A stretch of DNA of 64,000 bases, taken from NCBI GenBank assembly GCA_014529385.2, contig CM043948.1:23734451-23798450 (forward strand), read 5' to 3'. Below are positions 20,897-35,193 of this stretch, one piece after another (position 1 is the stretch's first letter; every line of letters begins with the position of its first letter). The position numbers and the translations under genes were made by a program. The notes beneath the pieces were generated by a model. The model was not told where the DNA came from. It worked only from the letters and a program-made list of their open reading frames with translations, and did not search any database. The stretch is from Adiantum capillus-veneris (Eukaryota; Streptophyta; Polypodiopsida; Polypodiales; Pteridaceae).

Positions 20897-23800
20897 GTTT
20901 TGGTTTGGAGTTTCCCTACTTTTTGGGGACTTGCTATTGTTGTAGGTCCTCTAGGCCTACAAAAGCAACCCTCTAGGAAATCACTTGCACACACGCAACT
21001 TGAAGATTGACACCACGTGATTACATGAGCACCAACTCTTTCGTTGAAGGCACTCATTGATAGAGTGCGGTGGGTGACAACAATGAGAGCATCCTGCTGC
21101 CCTCCCCCCTTGGGTGGCTCTTGATTCACGGTTAGAATGAGAGATGCGAGATGGAGAACTTCGTTCTTGGATGTTGACAACGGTGTATTCCGGCAGCAGC
21201 ACTTCGATGAAGGCTCTTAGTGCTTCTTCAATTTCTTCCTACTCCGTTCTCCAATTGGAGAATTCTCGCAGCCACTCGTCCATGGTCGATGACGTGCATC
21301 GTTTCAGCATTATAAACTGAAGGTTTCAAGAAGCACTCCTCAGTGGGGGCACCAAATGAAAAGCACAAGTGCAAAACGGACCCCAGGGACCTCTACGCCA
21401 GGCCCGTGCACACAGAACTCATCCGCGGGGAGTGAGCAAGGGACACCACCCAGCTTTGAGCGGCTCCGACTCCTTTCACGCAAAGAGTTCAACTAATAAA
21501 GAAATACCCAAACCGCGGCACTGGCAGTGGCAGTTCACGCCACAAACTGTGTGAAGGGGCATCTCGCTCCGACAATTTCACTCTCCCCCCATTCACTCTC
21601 TGTTACACTTCAATTGTTTCAAGTTCTCTGAAGTGATAAAGAGTTCCAAAGTTTGCAGATTGTAGTTGTCTTTGTGTTACCATCCGACCCCTCCTTGGAA
21701 GTGAACCCATTTCAACGGTTTCAACTTGTTTGCATTGGATGGAAACTAAAAGACCCACTTTGCACGATTGGACCCATATAAGACCAGGTTTGAGTCAATA
21801 AACCCAATGCAACAATGTTGTAATGGGTTTCTGTATAGCTGGACAAGAGTCCAAGACCCATATCGCAGACCCAACATAACGGTCGGACAAGAATCTACCA
21901 CTTGGAACGATTGTTACTCAAGCCCGGGTTAATAGGTTTGCCATTATGAAGGTATTTCATTGAACAGTTGGACAAGAGCCCAAGACTCGTTCCACTCAAT
22001 ATATGTTGCTTTATGTATTCAAACTTCAAGCCCCAAGTGAATACACTATATAATTTTTCATCAGTCTATTGTAATTTCTATTGCATTTGTGCAGCATCCA
22101 CTCTAGATAGAAAGTCCTGGCTTGGATGAGATAACCATATGGATGGTGAGTTTGGTGCATCAAGAGTTTCGCTAGTGCCACGTCATCAATTCTCCACGCA
22201 ATGTTTGTGTGTGTCCCCTTCTTTATTTTAATCCCTAGTCACTTGGGCCCCATGTCACATAGTGATGACGTGTCTGCCCGAGAGCATGCAGGAAACCCTA
22301 ACCCTGATTGCTGCTGAAAAACCCTAATTCTAAAACCCTAACCCACCCTCAAACCCTAAAATCTGTCAAAAACCCTAAAACAACAAAAACCCTAACCCTA
22401 ACCCTAGGGCAGCAAGACTGAGCCCGGAAAAAGCGTTGACATGTGGACGTGACACCGTACGGCAAAATTCCGCTTTTTGCGGCGCATTGTACGGCAGTTT
22501 GCTTTTCGGCTCTACGCAAATTGAGATAGAAAGAGAGAATATTTGCTTTATTTTCTAAAGCTCAAGAGAGCTTGAGAGAGGAAAAGAGCCTTTGCTTTTA
22601 TTTTTAGGCTTTTGATCTGAAGCTTTTGGGGCTCTGCTTTTGGCATCCCTGGTAAACATTAAAATATGTGGTTTGGGCTCCCACTCTACAAAGCATCTGG
22701 ACGTAGAGTCTGAGAGTGAGACCCGAAGCACTCTTGTACTTTGAACACTGATTAATACATAAAGAAATACCGAAAGGGACGCGAGTCTTTGGGGCCAATA
22801 TCTCTAGGCACGGAACTCCGCCGGGCCAGTGCAAATCTCTTGTGAACTGTGAACTGTTTTGAAGTGGTTATTTGGTGCCGTCGTGATTGATTCTTGACTT
22901 GGAGTGTCCAAGTTTGTTACAGTGGTATCAGAGCACGGCCGATTTCTCTTCTATGGGAAATCCGATCCCAATTTTTTTCCCGGCACCTATGGCTTCACGC
23001 AAGGATCAGTCGACTCCCTCTGCATCCGGAGATGCAGGAAGGGATCACAACGAAGATTCCGGCAAGGAGTATGGCCCGCCTCGGCCTACTCAGGTGGAGC
23101 GACGAGAGATGGAGCGTCGTCAATTGATCGGCGATGCAACAAAGATGATGCTCAATTTTGCGAAGGACCCAAAATTTGCAAAATATATGAGCGAGACTTC
23201 TTTTTAGGAAGTACAAGAGCAGTGGCAAAAAACCACAACACCACCCGCGAAACCCGCTCTCAAAAAACCTTCTGCTCACAAGAAATATTCAGAGAAGGAA
23301 TTAGAAGAGGTGATTGATGCACGGATTGCTCACCTTTTTGACGCACAGAACAAAGCTAAAAAGCACGGCAAAAAGCAGAAGAAAGGCACTGACTTCCCGG
23401 GATATTTGGGTCGTCAATCGACATTTGATAAGGCAAAGAAATAGAAGAAGCATGTTCAATTTGAAGGAGTACCCAGTTCTTCTTCTTCTGGCAATTCTTC
23501 TAGCTCTTATGACTCGAGCAAAGAAGATGGAAAAGGCAAAGAGCGTAGCAAGAAACAACGCTCGGAAAGGGCAAGAAAAAGGCAAAGAAGTCTAAATCTC
23601 GCCCAGTGAGTGACAGTTCTACACAGGACTCGTCTACAGACAGTTGAGACTCTGACGACAGTAAAGCATTGGTACCCCCTCTGTGGTTTGCCAAAATGAT
23701 TGTTTCAGATAGGGATGTTAAGTTCACATCCAATTTTTGGCATGCACTCTTTGAAAATTTTGGCACTAAGTTGAATTTTTCATCTGCTTTTCATCCACAG

Positions 23801-26800
23801 TCATATAGTCAAACAAAAATTTACAATCAGTTGGCTTTTGATGTTTTAAAGTCATATGTGCATGATCAACAGTCTCATTAAGAGCTCTATCTCCCATTGG
23901 TTCAGGCTATTTTAAATGACTCTTATTCCTCTGCCATTGGTATAACTTCATATGAGACAGCTTTTGGACGTCCGTTCCAGTCACTTTTGACTCGCTCGGT
24001 CAGTCCAATGCCTGATGCCAATGCTGAGAGTCAGTGGTTGGATGAGATTTCTGAGTGTAAAGCTTCCGCTAAGCAAGGCTCAAGAGTCTTACTCACGGCA
24101 AGCCAACAAACATCGTCAGGATGCTTCTATCAAGGAAGGGGATTAGGTGTGTTTAAGAATCATGAAGCAACGTCTTAAGCAAGTTGGAAAGAAGTATCCA
24201 AAGTTGTCTTTCAGAATGTATAGTCAAATTCCTGTCATTAAAAAGATAAATGAGGTTTCTATGAAATTGCAATTGCCTAACTCATGGTCAATGCACAACG
24301 TTTTCAATGTTTCTTTGTTGAAAGTGTTTCAGGGAACACCTCCGAAGGACATTTCTGAAGAAGAAGAGCCCGAGATCATTGATGAAGCAGAAGTCATGGA
24401 GTCGGAGCAAGTGTTGTTGCATCGGTTTCGCCATGGCTCAAAGAAGCAAGTCAGATAGTACTTTTTGAAGTTCAAGGATCGACGAAGCAGTGTGGGTCGA
24501 TGAAGGGTATTTCAAAGATTACCCAGAGTTGTTGGCAGCAGACTACAAGGAAGCCATGCAGCTCGGTACCAATACCTCACTTTAAAATGTAGGGGATTTC
24601 ACGTGCACATCTGACCCTATGTGCATGTGGACAAGCTACTTCAAGACCAGGGTTTATGTCAACTTAGGAAGTGTTCTGGCACCTTTGTGAGCCTGTGCGC
24701 AGGCCGAGCATGTCCAGGCACTTAAGAGTAGTTGCTTATCCTCTAGTTGCACACAGCATGATCATCAGCACGACAGTCAGTAGCCATCATGACATTTTAC
24801 AATGTACAGAACCCATTTTTCCTATTTAGCCATTTTGTATTTTTCGCTTATTATTAATAAGTGACTTTGTTGGGAAACTGGGTAGGGCAAATTTACTAAG
24901 TTAATATAAAAGAAGCCTGGCAATCACTCAGAGAAGCAGAAGAAACCAAGAGAGCACAGGCAAAATCTGCAGCAGGCCCTCTAGGGTTTCTCCTCAACAA
25001 GACCTCAGCAAAACCAGCGTTTGTAGATCAGCCTACCAACGTTTTCTGATCAGCCAATCAGCGATTTTACACAGCCTCCATCAATGTTTTACCTCAGCCT
25101 GCATCAGCGTTTTACATCAGCCAACCTCAGCGTTTTTCAGCCAGACACAGTAGCGTTTTCAGCCAGCTACAAGAGCGTTTTCAGACCTGCTACGGTAGCG
25201 TTTTCAGCCAGAGATAGTAGTGTTTTCGGCCAACAGTCGTTAGCTTCGTCATCGCCATCGTCACCGACTTAGATCATCATTGCATCATAGCATCAAGAAC
25301 TTGCATCAGTACCTTTGTACCAAATTTGTGCAATCAATAGCATAGACTTCTCTTGCCATCGAGAGAGGGGCCCTTGGAGGAGGGTTTGACAACCGTCTGG
25401 TGTCGTATTCTTCTCTCTATCTCTCTCTCAGTCTCAGCACCTTCATTCACAATGTCTTCACTTTGTTTGTGATCATTTGCACTCTCTCACTAAAGGAACG
25501 GGAGGCTCTCCCTTCCGTAAGTAAAAGGAACCCTTGAGCACAGTTCGGAGCAATCTTCTTGAGCAAAGTTCGGAGCACCCTACAAAGTGTCACCCCTGAT
25601 CATAGGAAGGTGGTTCCAACCGGTTCTCACATCTCATTCGTACGCTTGAGTGAGCCATGAAGAAATAAAAAGTTTCTTGAATTTCAACTACTCTGCCAGT
25701 GCTTCTTTTCTTAACAAAAGAGTGGACCACCATGTCTGCGCATTGCCTTTCAGAAAGGATGCTACCTCGTCTAATCTTGGAGTGCTCTGTATCGCTGCCT
25801 CCAAAAAATGCTATATCAAACTGTTAGATAAAGGCTAAAGCCTTACGAGCATCTCGAAACTTTGAAAAGGTTTCAAAATTTACTGCTAGTCCACCCTCTT
25901 TAAATTCCTTGGCCTTCTTGCCCTTGTCATCAAGAAAATCGTATTGAATGGCTCTATAAAAGTGCTTCCTCTTTGAATAAAACATATAGTCCGTGTAGCA
26001 GACTTGGAACTCCAAGTCGAGATTCTACCGCGACACCTCAAATAATCACTTCAAAACAGTTCACAGTTCACAATTGATTCGACACTGGCCCAGCAGAGTT
26101 CCGTGCCTAGAGATATTGGCCCCAAAGACTGGCGCCCCTTTCGGTATTTCTTTTTAATCTGTTGCAAAGTACAAGTGGGTAGCCGGAACTCACTTTCAGA
26201 CTCGGCGTCCAGATGCTTTGAGAAGTGAGAGCCCTACTACCTATATAAAGGTACAAGGGATGCCAAAAGCAGAGCCCAAAAAGCATTCAAAGTTTAAAAG
26301 ATCTTAATAATAAAGCAAAGGCTCTTTCTATCTCTTTCTCTTATCCCTAGTAAATAAAGCAAGCTTCAAATTTGCGTGAGATTTCAACTTGCGTAGAAAA
26401 GCAACCCACGCGAAAAAGCTTTGCTTTTCCTACCATGTCAGCATTCCGTGAATGGCGCCGGATTTTACGGGCCTCTCCATACGGCAGTGCCACGTCAACA
26501 CTCAACGGCCTTTCTGGTCTTCTGTAGCCACGTCACCATTTCAGCCCACTAAGGAGTCCTTGCCAAGGGGGGGGGGTGTACTGGGCAGCCACGTCACCAG
26601 TTTGTGACATACCCCCCTCTTGAAAGCATTGTAATCGCCCTCGATTACGCCTGCAAAACAGACAGAAGCCATTAACTGCCTTAGCAGACACTGACTGTTA
26701 GTACCGACGCACTAGGAACACACATCTAGCACATGTACCAATCGACAGTCACATCACAGGACATCACACATCATAGAACATCACATGACAAATCACATTC

Positions 26801-29800
26801 AACATTCGGATCTTAAGACCATGATTTATCGGCAATGTAGTTAGCAATTGCATCTAGATCCACTCAGGACCTCATAGATGCCCGATTGACTAACCCCTAT
26901 TGCAACCATGTCTATTCGAGATCATTCAGACTAAAATGCTGCAGTCATTTCAACTATCAGTTCCTGCACTTAAAAAGAAGTCAAGAACAAATTAGTTTCA
27001 TATTTGGGAATTCCATTTCATGAAGTCATACAAGCAGCTCTCAGTATCCCTGAAGCTCAAAGAGACATCAGTGACTCTAGAATTCGCATACTAAGCTTTG
27101 ACAAAAGCCTCTCCTTTCCCTTTTTCTTTCTCAGGCGTGCCTTCTCAAAACGTAAGAGCACCCAATCATCCTCCTTCAATTTCAAATCGCAACGATGGCA
27201 ATATGCTGCCTTTTTCTGTCTTTCCTGAGATTTTTGCAATGCCTCGCGGACCTTGGATAAAGCCATGTCTAAGTCGCGCGTTTATTCATCATCTTCAAAA
27301 ATTCGTACTTAAGAAGGGTAGAACCTTCACAGCACCTTCAATAATCTCAAATGGCGCTTTCCCTGTCTAAGAGTGTATCGTGTTGTTGCAGGCAAATTCC
27401 ACCAAAGGTAGATATTTCCCATTGAGTCTTCTGATCCAAGATATAAGACTTCAATAAATCTAAAACCACTGAATTAGCAATCTCAGATTGCCCGTCAGTC
27501 TACGGGTGGAAAGATGATGAGAACTGCAACCGCGTGCCAATGTTCTCCCAAATAGCCTTCCAAAACAAGCTCGCGAATCTGGGGTCCCTGTCGGAGACAA
27601 TTGTCTCGAGCATGCCATGTAATTTGAAGATCTGGGCCACAAACAGTTTCACTACGTGATCCGGCTTGACTGTTTTCTTCACTGGAATGAAATGAGCCTG
27701 CTTGCTAAATCTGTCAATAACGGTCCAATACCGTCGTGACCACTCTGTGTTCACGGGAGATCAAAAATGAAATCCATTGCAATACTTACCCAAGGGCCGG
27801 TGGTATGGGCAAAGGCTGTAACAATCCGTGTGCTTTATGCTTGTCAAACTTGACCTTCTACCATACCAAGCAACTGTGCACAAACTCGTCCACATCCTTT
27901 TTAGTGGCCTTTTCTGACCCCTGTGACGCTTTAGGAGCCGTTTTCACAAAGGGCTTCTTCGCTGAATTTTTCTTCTGCTGCCCTCCTTACTTGTTGCTCG
28001 GAAACCCACTGTCCTCTCCTTTCAGCAAGGCAAGACCAATGCTAGCAACTTCCATAAGTTGAGTGAGGGTAGCCACTCTGTTCTTGGTACTATAATCGCG
28101 AAGCCCTTTAGGCAGCCCACAACAGTACTTCTCTATCTGCTCTGTCAATGGCACAAATCTGTAGGAGGTCACTGAGAGTAACGCTTTACAAAACCTCCGA
28201 TTGTACTCCAGCGAGCTCTTGCATGTAGCTAAAGTAAGTTGGTGCCAATCTGTCATGACGTCGGCTTCAAATTCATTTGAAGAGCCAAGCAGATGCAAGC
28301 ATTTGCTTGAAGTAAACCCAAGTGGCGTGTGCCTATCCTTGCATTAACAATGTCGTCCACCATGTAAGCGCATTGTCCTTTAAGAAAGTGGCAGCTTTCC
28401 TGACCTTGAAAGCCTCTGTTAAATTCCCTTCTACATAAGCTGTACCAGACTACTGGAGGAAAGTGAGAGCCTTTGTCTTATCCGCGAAGCCACTGAAAGT
28501 GCTAAACTGCACAGCTGCACCACCTTCTTTGTAATCTTTTGGCTTTTCCAGTGCCCCCAAGTTGTCATATGGAATAGTCTGCAACATGGGCACTGTAGTA
28601 GGCATGACCGGCACATCTTGGCCGTTCACATTTTGAGTCAAAGGTGCGATATCTGGCTGCTGTCCAGAAAAACCAGCCATGCCAAAATGACCCTGTGGCA
28701 CCCCAAACTGGCCTTGGTTGCACTCAAAACCCTGCTGCATGCCCTACGATACATGGGGTTTGGCATCATGCCTTGTACCCCCAAACACTGTTCCTAGCAT
28801 GTACGGCTGACTGCCAGGCGTATAACCAGCCATACTTTGGAACATTGATCCACCCCGGAAATACCGAGGATGGACCGTGGGTGGTGGAAAACCCGGGTGC
28901 ATAGCCTGGTATCCAGTTCCTTGTCCATTCAAGACAGCATGCGGGCTCTGAAAGGTGGCGGGCTAAACTGGCATAACCTGTGGAATAGGCATTCTAACCA
29001 CCTGTTCAAGCACGGAAGGAACCTGTTTTGGAGACCCTGACTCCGCAACATGCAAGTGTTCCCTCTCCTGCCGAGTCGCATGAAGTACTTGGGCTTGAGC
29101 CTCAACAAGCTCCGTACGCGGTGTAGGTTTACTATTGTTGTTCCACTGGTGGCGCTTGCAAGAACTCCATAAACCTTGGATTCTGTACTAGCTGCAAAAA
29201 GACATTCACCGCGGCAACTAATTGAGTCCTGAACGCATCATTCTCAAGCTGCCTAGTCATAAAGCTCTGTACTACTGGAGGGACATTCACATCAACAGGA
29301 GATACAGACTGACGTGGCCGTGAGCTCTCGCCAATCTCGAACACCATAGCAGTTTCCTGTCTATCCTTTGAAGAGGAACCCTCTTCCATAATGCCCTTCC
29401 CTTTGTCGGCCATAGTGTAATCCCGCGTTCATGTGCTCTGTGTCCTTACCCAAAACAACCAAGGCTCACTTCTTGAGGAAAAAGTGATTGATATCCCGGC
29501 AATGGAACCTTGAAACCGGCCCGTAGAGCAATAGGCGTTGGCTTTCACCCGAAATTCTTTACTTTAGACACACACAGAGAGACCGTGCAAAGGAAACCTG
29601 TGACGAGAATTAACACTTCTTCAGTAAACATCCGTGGGACAAGAGGTTTCTTGATTGCCGGTTTTATTGGTGACTCAATGGCTTTTGACCAATGAGTATG
29701 CACTTCATTCATTTGGTGTCGGGTCAAACAATTGGCATATTGTGGATCCTTGGCAAACTGAAGCATCTGTTTTGCACACTCATCAACCTGCTATTGATGT

Positions 29801-30037
29801 TGCATCTCCATGAGTTGATACTACGAAGGCCAAGGTAGCCTGTACTCGTTTTTTGCTAATCCGCTTGAATTTTCCGTCCTGCCTCCCACTTCAAAGATGG
29901 CAAATGGAGTCGTTTGATTCTTTTTGGAACCCATAAGTGCCATGAGAAGAAGGATCGGATTTCCCGGTAGAAGAGAAATGAGTCGTGCTCTGATACCACT
30001 GTAACAAACTTGGGCACAAGTCTAGAATCTGTCGCGA

Positions 30038-30096
<59 letters not shown>

Positions 30097-32023
30097 CACT
30101 GAAAATACTTCAAAACTTAAAATCACACTTCAATTTTGATCGACACGCCCCGACGTAGTTACGTGCCCAAAGACATTGGCCCCAAAGACTAGTACAATTG
30201 CCACGTCATCTTCTCCGTGCGTGTGTGTCTGTGGACTGCCTTAATTTTAATGTCTTTATGTCACTTGGGCCCCATCGAACGGGGTCCCATAAGTTGGTAG
30301 GACTTCTTCTTCTTCAGTTGCTTCTTCTTAGGGTTTAGACCCCTCGGCCGAGATCTGCAAGTTGGCTCCGTTCTTCAGTGGCTTGACATGTCAACAGTTT
30401 GTGACATCGCATCCAATGCTGGATGGTTCTTAAATTTCACTAAGAACCGCCGAATCACTTTACCTTTCACTTTTCTTTCCTTATGTGCCGGAATCTCTCC
30501 TAGAACAAGTATCTCCTCGCTCTCTTCCACCTCAGGTTGCTCATCAAGCTCCCCATCAACTCGCACCTCACCCTTGACGGGTTTCAACAGACTCGCATGA
30601 AATGCATTATGAATCTAGCACCTCACCCTTGAAGGGTTTCAACAAACTCACATGAAATGCATTATGAATCTTCCAAGTATCTGGCAACTTAAGTCTGAAG
30701 GATACATCATTTATCTTTCTTTTTAATCTAGAAAGGGCCATAATCTCATGCTAAGCTTTGAAAAAAGCTAGTCCTTTCCCTTTCGTTTCCTTAGGCGTAC
30801 CTTCTCAAAACGTAAGAGCACTCAATCATCCTCCTTCAACTTCAAGTTGCGTCGGTGTCAATCTGCTGCCTTCTTGTGTCGTGCTTGAGACTTCTCTAGA
30901 GCCTCGCGAACCTTGGCAAAAACAATGTCCAAGTCCCTCGTGTACTGATCGGCCTCAAAAATCTTGTCTTTAGTACTTAGTAAGGGAGGGACCTTCTTAG
31001 CACCTTCAATTACCTCAAATGGCGCCTTCCCCGTCGGGGAGTGAACCGTGTTATTGTAGGCAAATTCCACCAAAGGCAAATATTTTTCCCATAGACTTAG
31101 AAAGTCTTGACAAGTGGCCTATTTTTAAAGAAGAGTTCCCACCAACTTACGAGACCCCGTTCGATGGGGCATAAGTGACATAAAGGCATTAACTATAAAG
31201 CAGAACACACTCAAAAGACTTTGCACAACAAAATGTGATGGCGTGGCATCTGTACGGACATTCCGCCATTCACGACGGATTTTTAGGAAAATCCCGAAAT
31301 TTTAGAAAAAAAGTTTTTTTGGAGTCAGCTTTTATATTTGATGCTTTTAGGCTTTGGGCCTTTAAATATGAGGCTTGGAGGCCCTCTCTAGCACTCTTCA
31401 GCGCGCAGATTGCAGAGGAGGTGCTCCCTGACAATTGTACTTTGCGATCCAGTAATAATAAAGAAATACCGAAAGGGGCGCCAGTGTTTAAGGCCAATGC
31501 TCTCTTGTGGTGGAATTCCGCCACTCCGTGTCGCGTGTGCTCTCTCTCTTTCAATTTCAGTTGTTATTGAAGTGCTAAAAACCAATTATGGTCTATTCTT
31601 TTCTATTGGCACGTGGTGCCCGTCTTGTGACACATTCACTTCCTAATTAAGTATCTTTATCCCTTGATGTATCCTGTGGTTTGTTTTGGCCCATGATCTC
31701 ATTGTCTATCTTTCAAGGTTTCTCCATGTATCATGTATGGACCTATAATCAAATTTATGTAATGCAAAGGGTCAAAAGGCCCACTTTTTTGCGCGCGCGA
31801 GAGAGAGAGACAGAGAGAGAGCGTTTGGTGGAGAGTCATTCTTTACTCCCCTGCCTCTAGCCTCTTGATGTATCTACCTTTACTGTTCCTTAGGTCGTTT
31901 TCCCCTAAGGTTTTTAATCCTGTTCTATTCCAAGGGTCTTTCCAGTATCAATTTTAGCTCTTATGCAATACCTGTGGGTTTTTGTACCCCACTATTTTGC
32001 GCACGCGGCGCGCACACGCACAC

Positions 32024-32096
<73 letters not shown>

Positions 32097-33649
32097 TGTG
32101 CTGGTCCATATTTGAAACGCTTACAAGATTAAAATCGGCATCTTCTTAAAGCTAAGCATACCTTAAAAGGTTCCAGTTCTTCTGAAGACAACAGCATCTC
32201 CTTTGTTTGCAGGAAAGGAAACATTTGGAGAAGGGGGATCATGTTCTTTTCTGCTTTGTAAATTTTTCCAGCAGCTAAGAAAATAGGAGTATTGTTTTGA
32301 AATCCCATGCCTCTTAACATCATCCCCACCTGGCATAGCATTAACAGGAAAGACGACATGAACGGATGCAAAACGCGGGAGACATGAACAAACACATCCT
32401 TCAAGCGAAAGTAATGCTGACCTCCAAAGGCGTCAATGGACACTTGCCATCCATTCTGATGACATCAGGCCTAATAATTCGACCGGTCTTGTTGAACTTT
32501 CCCCTCCACCCTCTTTCTCGAGCAGCATCAAGCTCACGCTTTTCCTCTTCCCCTCCATCATACGTACAGCATGAGAATGCTACCATATCCTGGCAATAGC
32601 CCCCTCCCAAGTGACTGTGAATACTTAACAGAGACACAAAAGGCATTGGACATGGACAACTGGATGTGTACATGTTTTATTTAAGAGGATATGTACCATT
32701 TCAAATCGTAGATGCACTGCAATGTACTTCCCACCAGTACCACTGCTATGTTGCATCATGCGATCAACCAGCTTTTGCCCCACATATGCTATTGGCTGTG
32801 CAAACCTCAAGGCTTGAAAATTGGCCACACATCTTAGCTGCTGGATCTTGGCAGGTATCTTGTCAAATGACAAACGATTTGCAAAAGGTGATATGCGGAT
32901 GACACTGCCACAAAAGAAAGAGAAAAGCGTTCCGTTAACGTATGTCTTTAGATAGAACATGTGAATGAAAAACAAAATAAACGATAGCTGAAAGTGCTAA
33001 GATGCATAAAACACAATATATAAAAATTGAGGCCATAAAAAATCAGCATACAAAAAGAAAACACTTTTGTTTGGATGGCCATTCAGCTATTTTCGGAAAA
33101 GAACATATTCTACAAGCCTAAGATCTCCTCGGTTTCAAACTTGGTTAGAGAAGAATCTACAGAATCTTTACATCTGAGAGTGCAAATCATAGTTTTTCAT
33201 ATGCCATCCATATGGCATATGCATAAGCATATGAAAGTGTGGAAGAGTATGATTCAGACTACTTGAAAATACCAAATGTCAGACTTCTTACACCATACAG
33301 AAAAGTAGAGGGAAACATGGCAACATGCATTAGATTCCACTGTCTTCAAACAATCAGATTTCAGAAGATTGAAAGAGGCAAAAATTGGTAGGCTCGGGGC
33401 ATAAATTCTATCGCTAGCAGTTTTGGTCCCAAACTTTGCACTGCCCTTGATATGCCCGGGTTGGAGTATGAAATCCAAATCATACTCAAACATGCTCTAA
33501 CATACGCAAATGTTTGCATGGTAAAACATACATGTGTTAAAAAAGCAAGCTAGCGAGAGAGAGATAGATAGATAGATTTTATTATCGTCCTCGGAGGTCA
33601 AATATGACCTATGGGACCAAAGTTACATGTGATGTAGTATGTGTATGGC

Positions 33650-33714
<65 letters not shown>

Positions 33715-34318
33715 TTGACAAGACAAAATTACCCAAGTTTCAGAAGCTTTGGAAGCACAGTTGAGATATAGTAGCTTGCAGGTGCCCATGCTTTGACCCT
33801 GAAGTTATATATAAGACTCACGTTATTTCCAATACTCTCCAACATATAGTCTGGTAGTTGTCTCACGACTCTCACGTGCTCAGCAAGGGAGTTCATAAAA
33901 TGCTCTTCATCATATATGTCCCCAAACAAACTGAAACATGAAGCAAGATAATGAATAAAACATTCTCTTCAACATATTATATATCAGAACGATTATATAT
34001 ATCAGCTAGAGCTGACCTTGAATCTTGCCAAACACTGTTCAAGTGGAATGTTGGAATGACAAGTGTTGCATTCAAGAGCCCAGCAACAGCAACTGCATTA
34101 CAAATCTACAAGAGAACCAACAAATGAACAAAATTGATTGTTTTAAAGCTCTGACCACATGCACAGTATACTCATAAAAGGTTAGTAAAATACCGAAGAT
34201 CTCTGTTGATTCAATCCACCGTTTGCTTCAATAATGATGAAGCCATTGGATTCCTGCAAACCTGGAAGTTTCTGCAGTTAATTAAAACTGGTATATTACG
34301 TAAGCTAGTACTACTACA

Positions 34319-34355
<37 letters not shown>

Positions 34356-35138
34356 GGGGGGGGAAGGGGCGGTAGAGAGAGAGAGTATTTTAACATCGTG
34401 GGAAACAATCCTGAGAGACCTTAAGATCTATCCGACGATGGGAGAGAGAGATGAACTGAAATGAAATGTTATATTCACGTCTTCAAGAGGCCAAAGTGAC
34501 CTATGAGACCAAAAGTTACAATTGGTGAACCTGATACAGTGTCTGATTTCAAAAAGTACAAAGAACTGGAAAACTGAAACTGAGATGAAATATGGGGTGA
34601 GGGCTGATATAATTGGTTAGCTGATACAAAGCTGAAACAAAGACGGATCGAATGAGATACAAATCATCATATGAAATCCCTCACCGGTCGCTGCCGAATC
34701 TCACCAATATCCTCCATGGTCGATACTCTGACTGGTCGTCTCGCATGTCGAGCTAGGATGGCATGGATCCTCTCCGTCGATGATGTGAGGCCCCACCGTG
34801 GTCGTGGGCGCCTAGATCTGCCTAGCTCAATGGCTCGATCAATCCGCGTACCTTTCGTGTGGGTGGGATCTGAGATCTGCTGTGATGACTACTCCTCTGG
34901 CTGTCCCTTGGCTGGTGTAAAGAAGGTTGTGATATGTCTCTGAGACTGGCTCTCCCGTGATGTCCTTAGCAAGCTCTCTCTATGTATGTGCAGATCTAGT
35001 AGAAACAATCCAAGACATCTCTAATCTTCATATCTCATGACTCTAGAGAATGGTCCAAAACCCTCTTTGAACAAACAGTGGAAGCGGCCTCATATCTCAT
35101 AGAATACTGGGCAGTGACGTGTAGTGCAGCGCTTTCTC

Positions 35139-35193
<55 letters not shown>

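Larger units (their letters stand above)
22253..25610 (+). mobile_element. Chimeric gypsy element: G-type 5' half joined to H-type 3' half
   Basis: A G-family 5' LTR (22253-22921), primer site and gag run to about 23660. The sequence then switches abruptly to integrase core, integrase C-terminus and chromodomain of a different chromovirus, followed by an H1-like LTR (from about 24597). The two terminal LTRs are of different families, so this is a recombinant or deletion product rather than a single intact insertion. RT and RNase H are missing. Confidence 0.75.
26610..30000 (-). mobile_element. Deletion-derived minus-strand gypsy mosaic (gag joined to integrase)
   Basis: In transcriptional order (right to left): primer site 29987-29998, a short G-type Gag N-terminus (29500-29766), a second, different Gag (27905-29413), then integrase zinc finger, core and C-terminus (27060-27905), non-coding tail and purine tract. 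RT and RNase H are absent: Gag passes straight into integrase at about 27905. The LTR to the right (30000-30406) differs strongly from the one to the left, so this is a recombinant assembly. Confidence 0.7.
19579..32161 (-). other. 12.6-kb intron of the O-fucosyltransferase gene
   Basis: Bounded by donor AAG/GTATGC at 32161 and acceptor CAATGCAG at 19579. Filled with a short gag fragment, a chimeric gypsy element, a mosaic of minus-strand gypsy pieces, a plus-strand LTR remnant and two GA-tailed repeats. Flanking exons join in frame (...ELEPFK / [11 protein letters not shown]...). Confidence 0.88.

Noticed and set aside
20782-21180. Minus-strand 132-aa frame with poly-Pro and RARA/HTHT tract
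   Set aside because: C-terminal half is translation of the G run and TG/CG repeats.
22300-22410. Interstitial telomere array
   Set aside because: Units are spaced by non-telomeric sequence and recur at the same place in other LTRs, so they are telo-boxes of the LTR, not telomere remnants.
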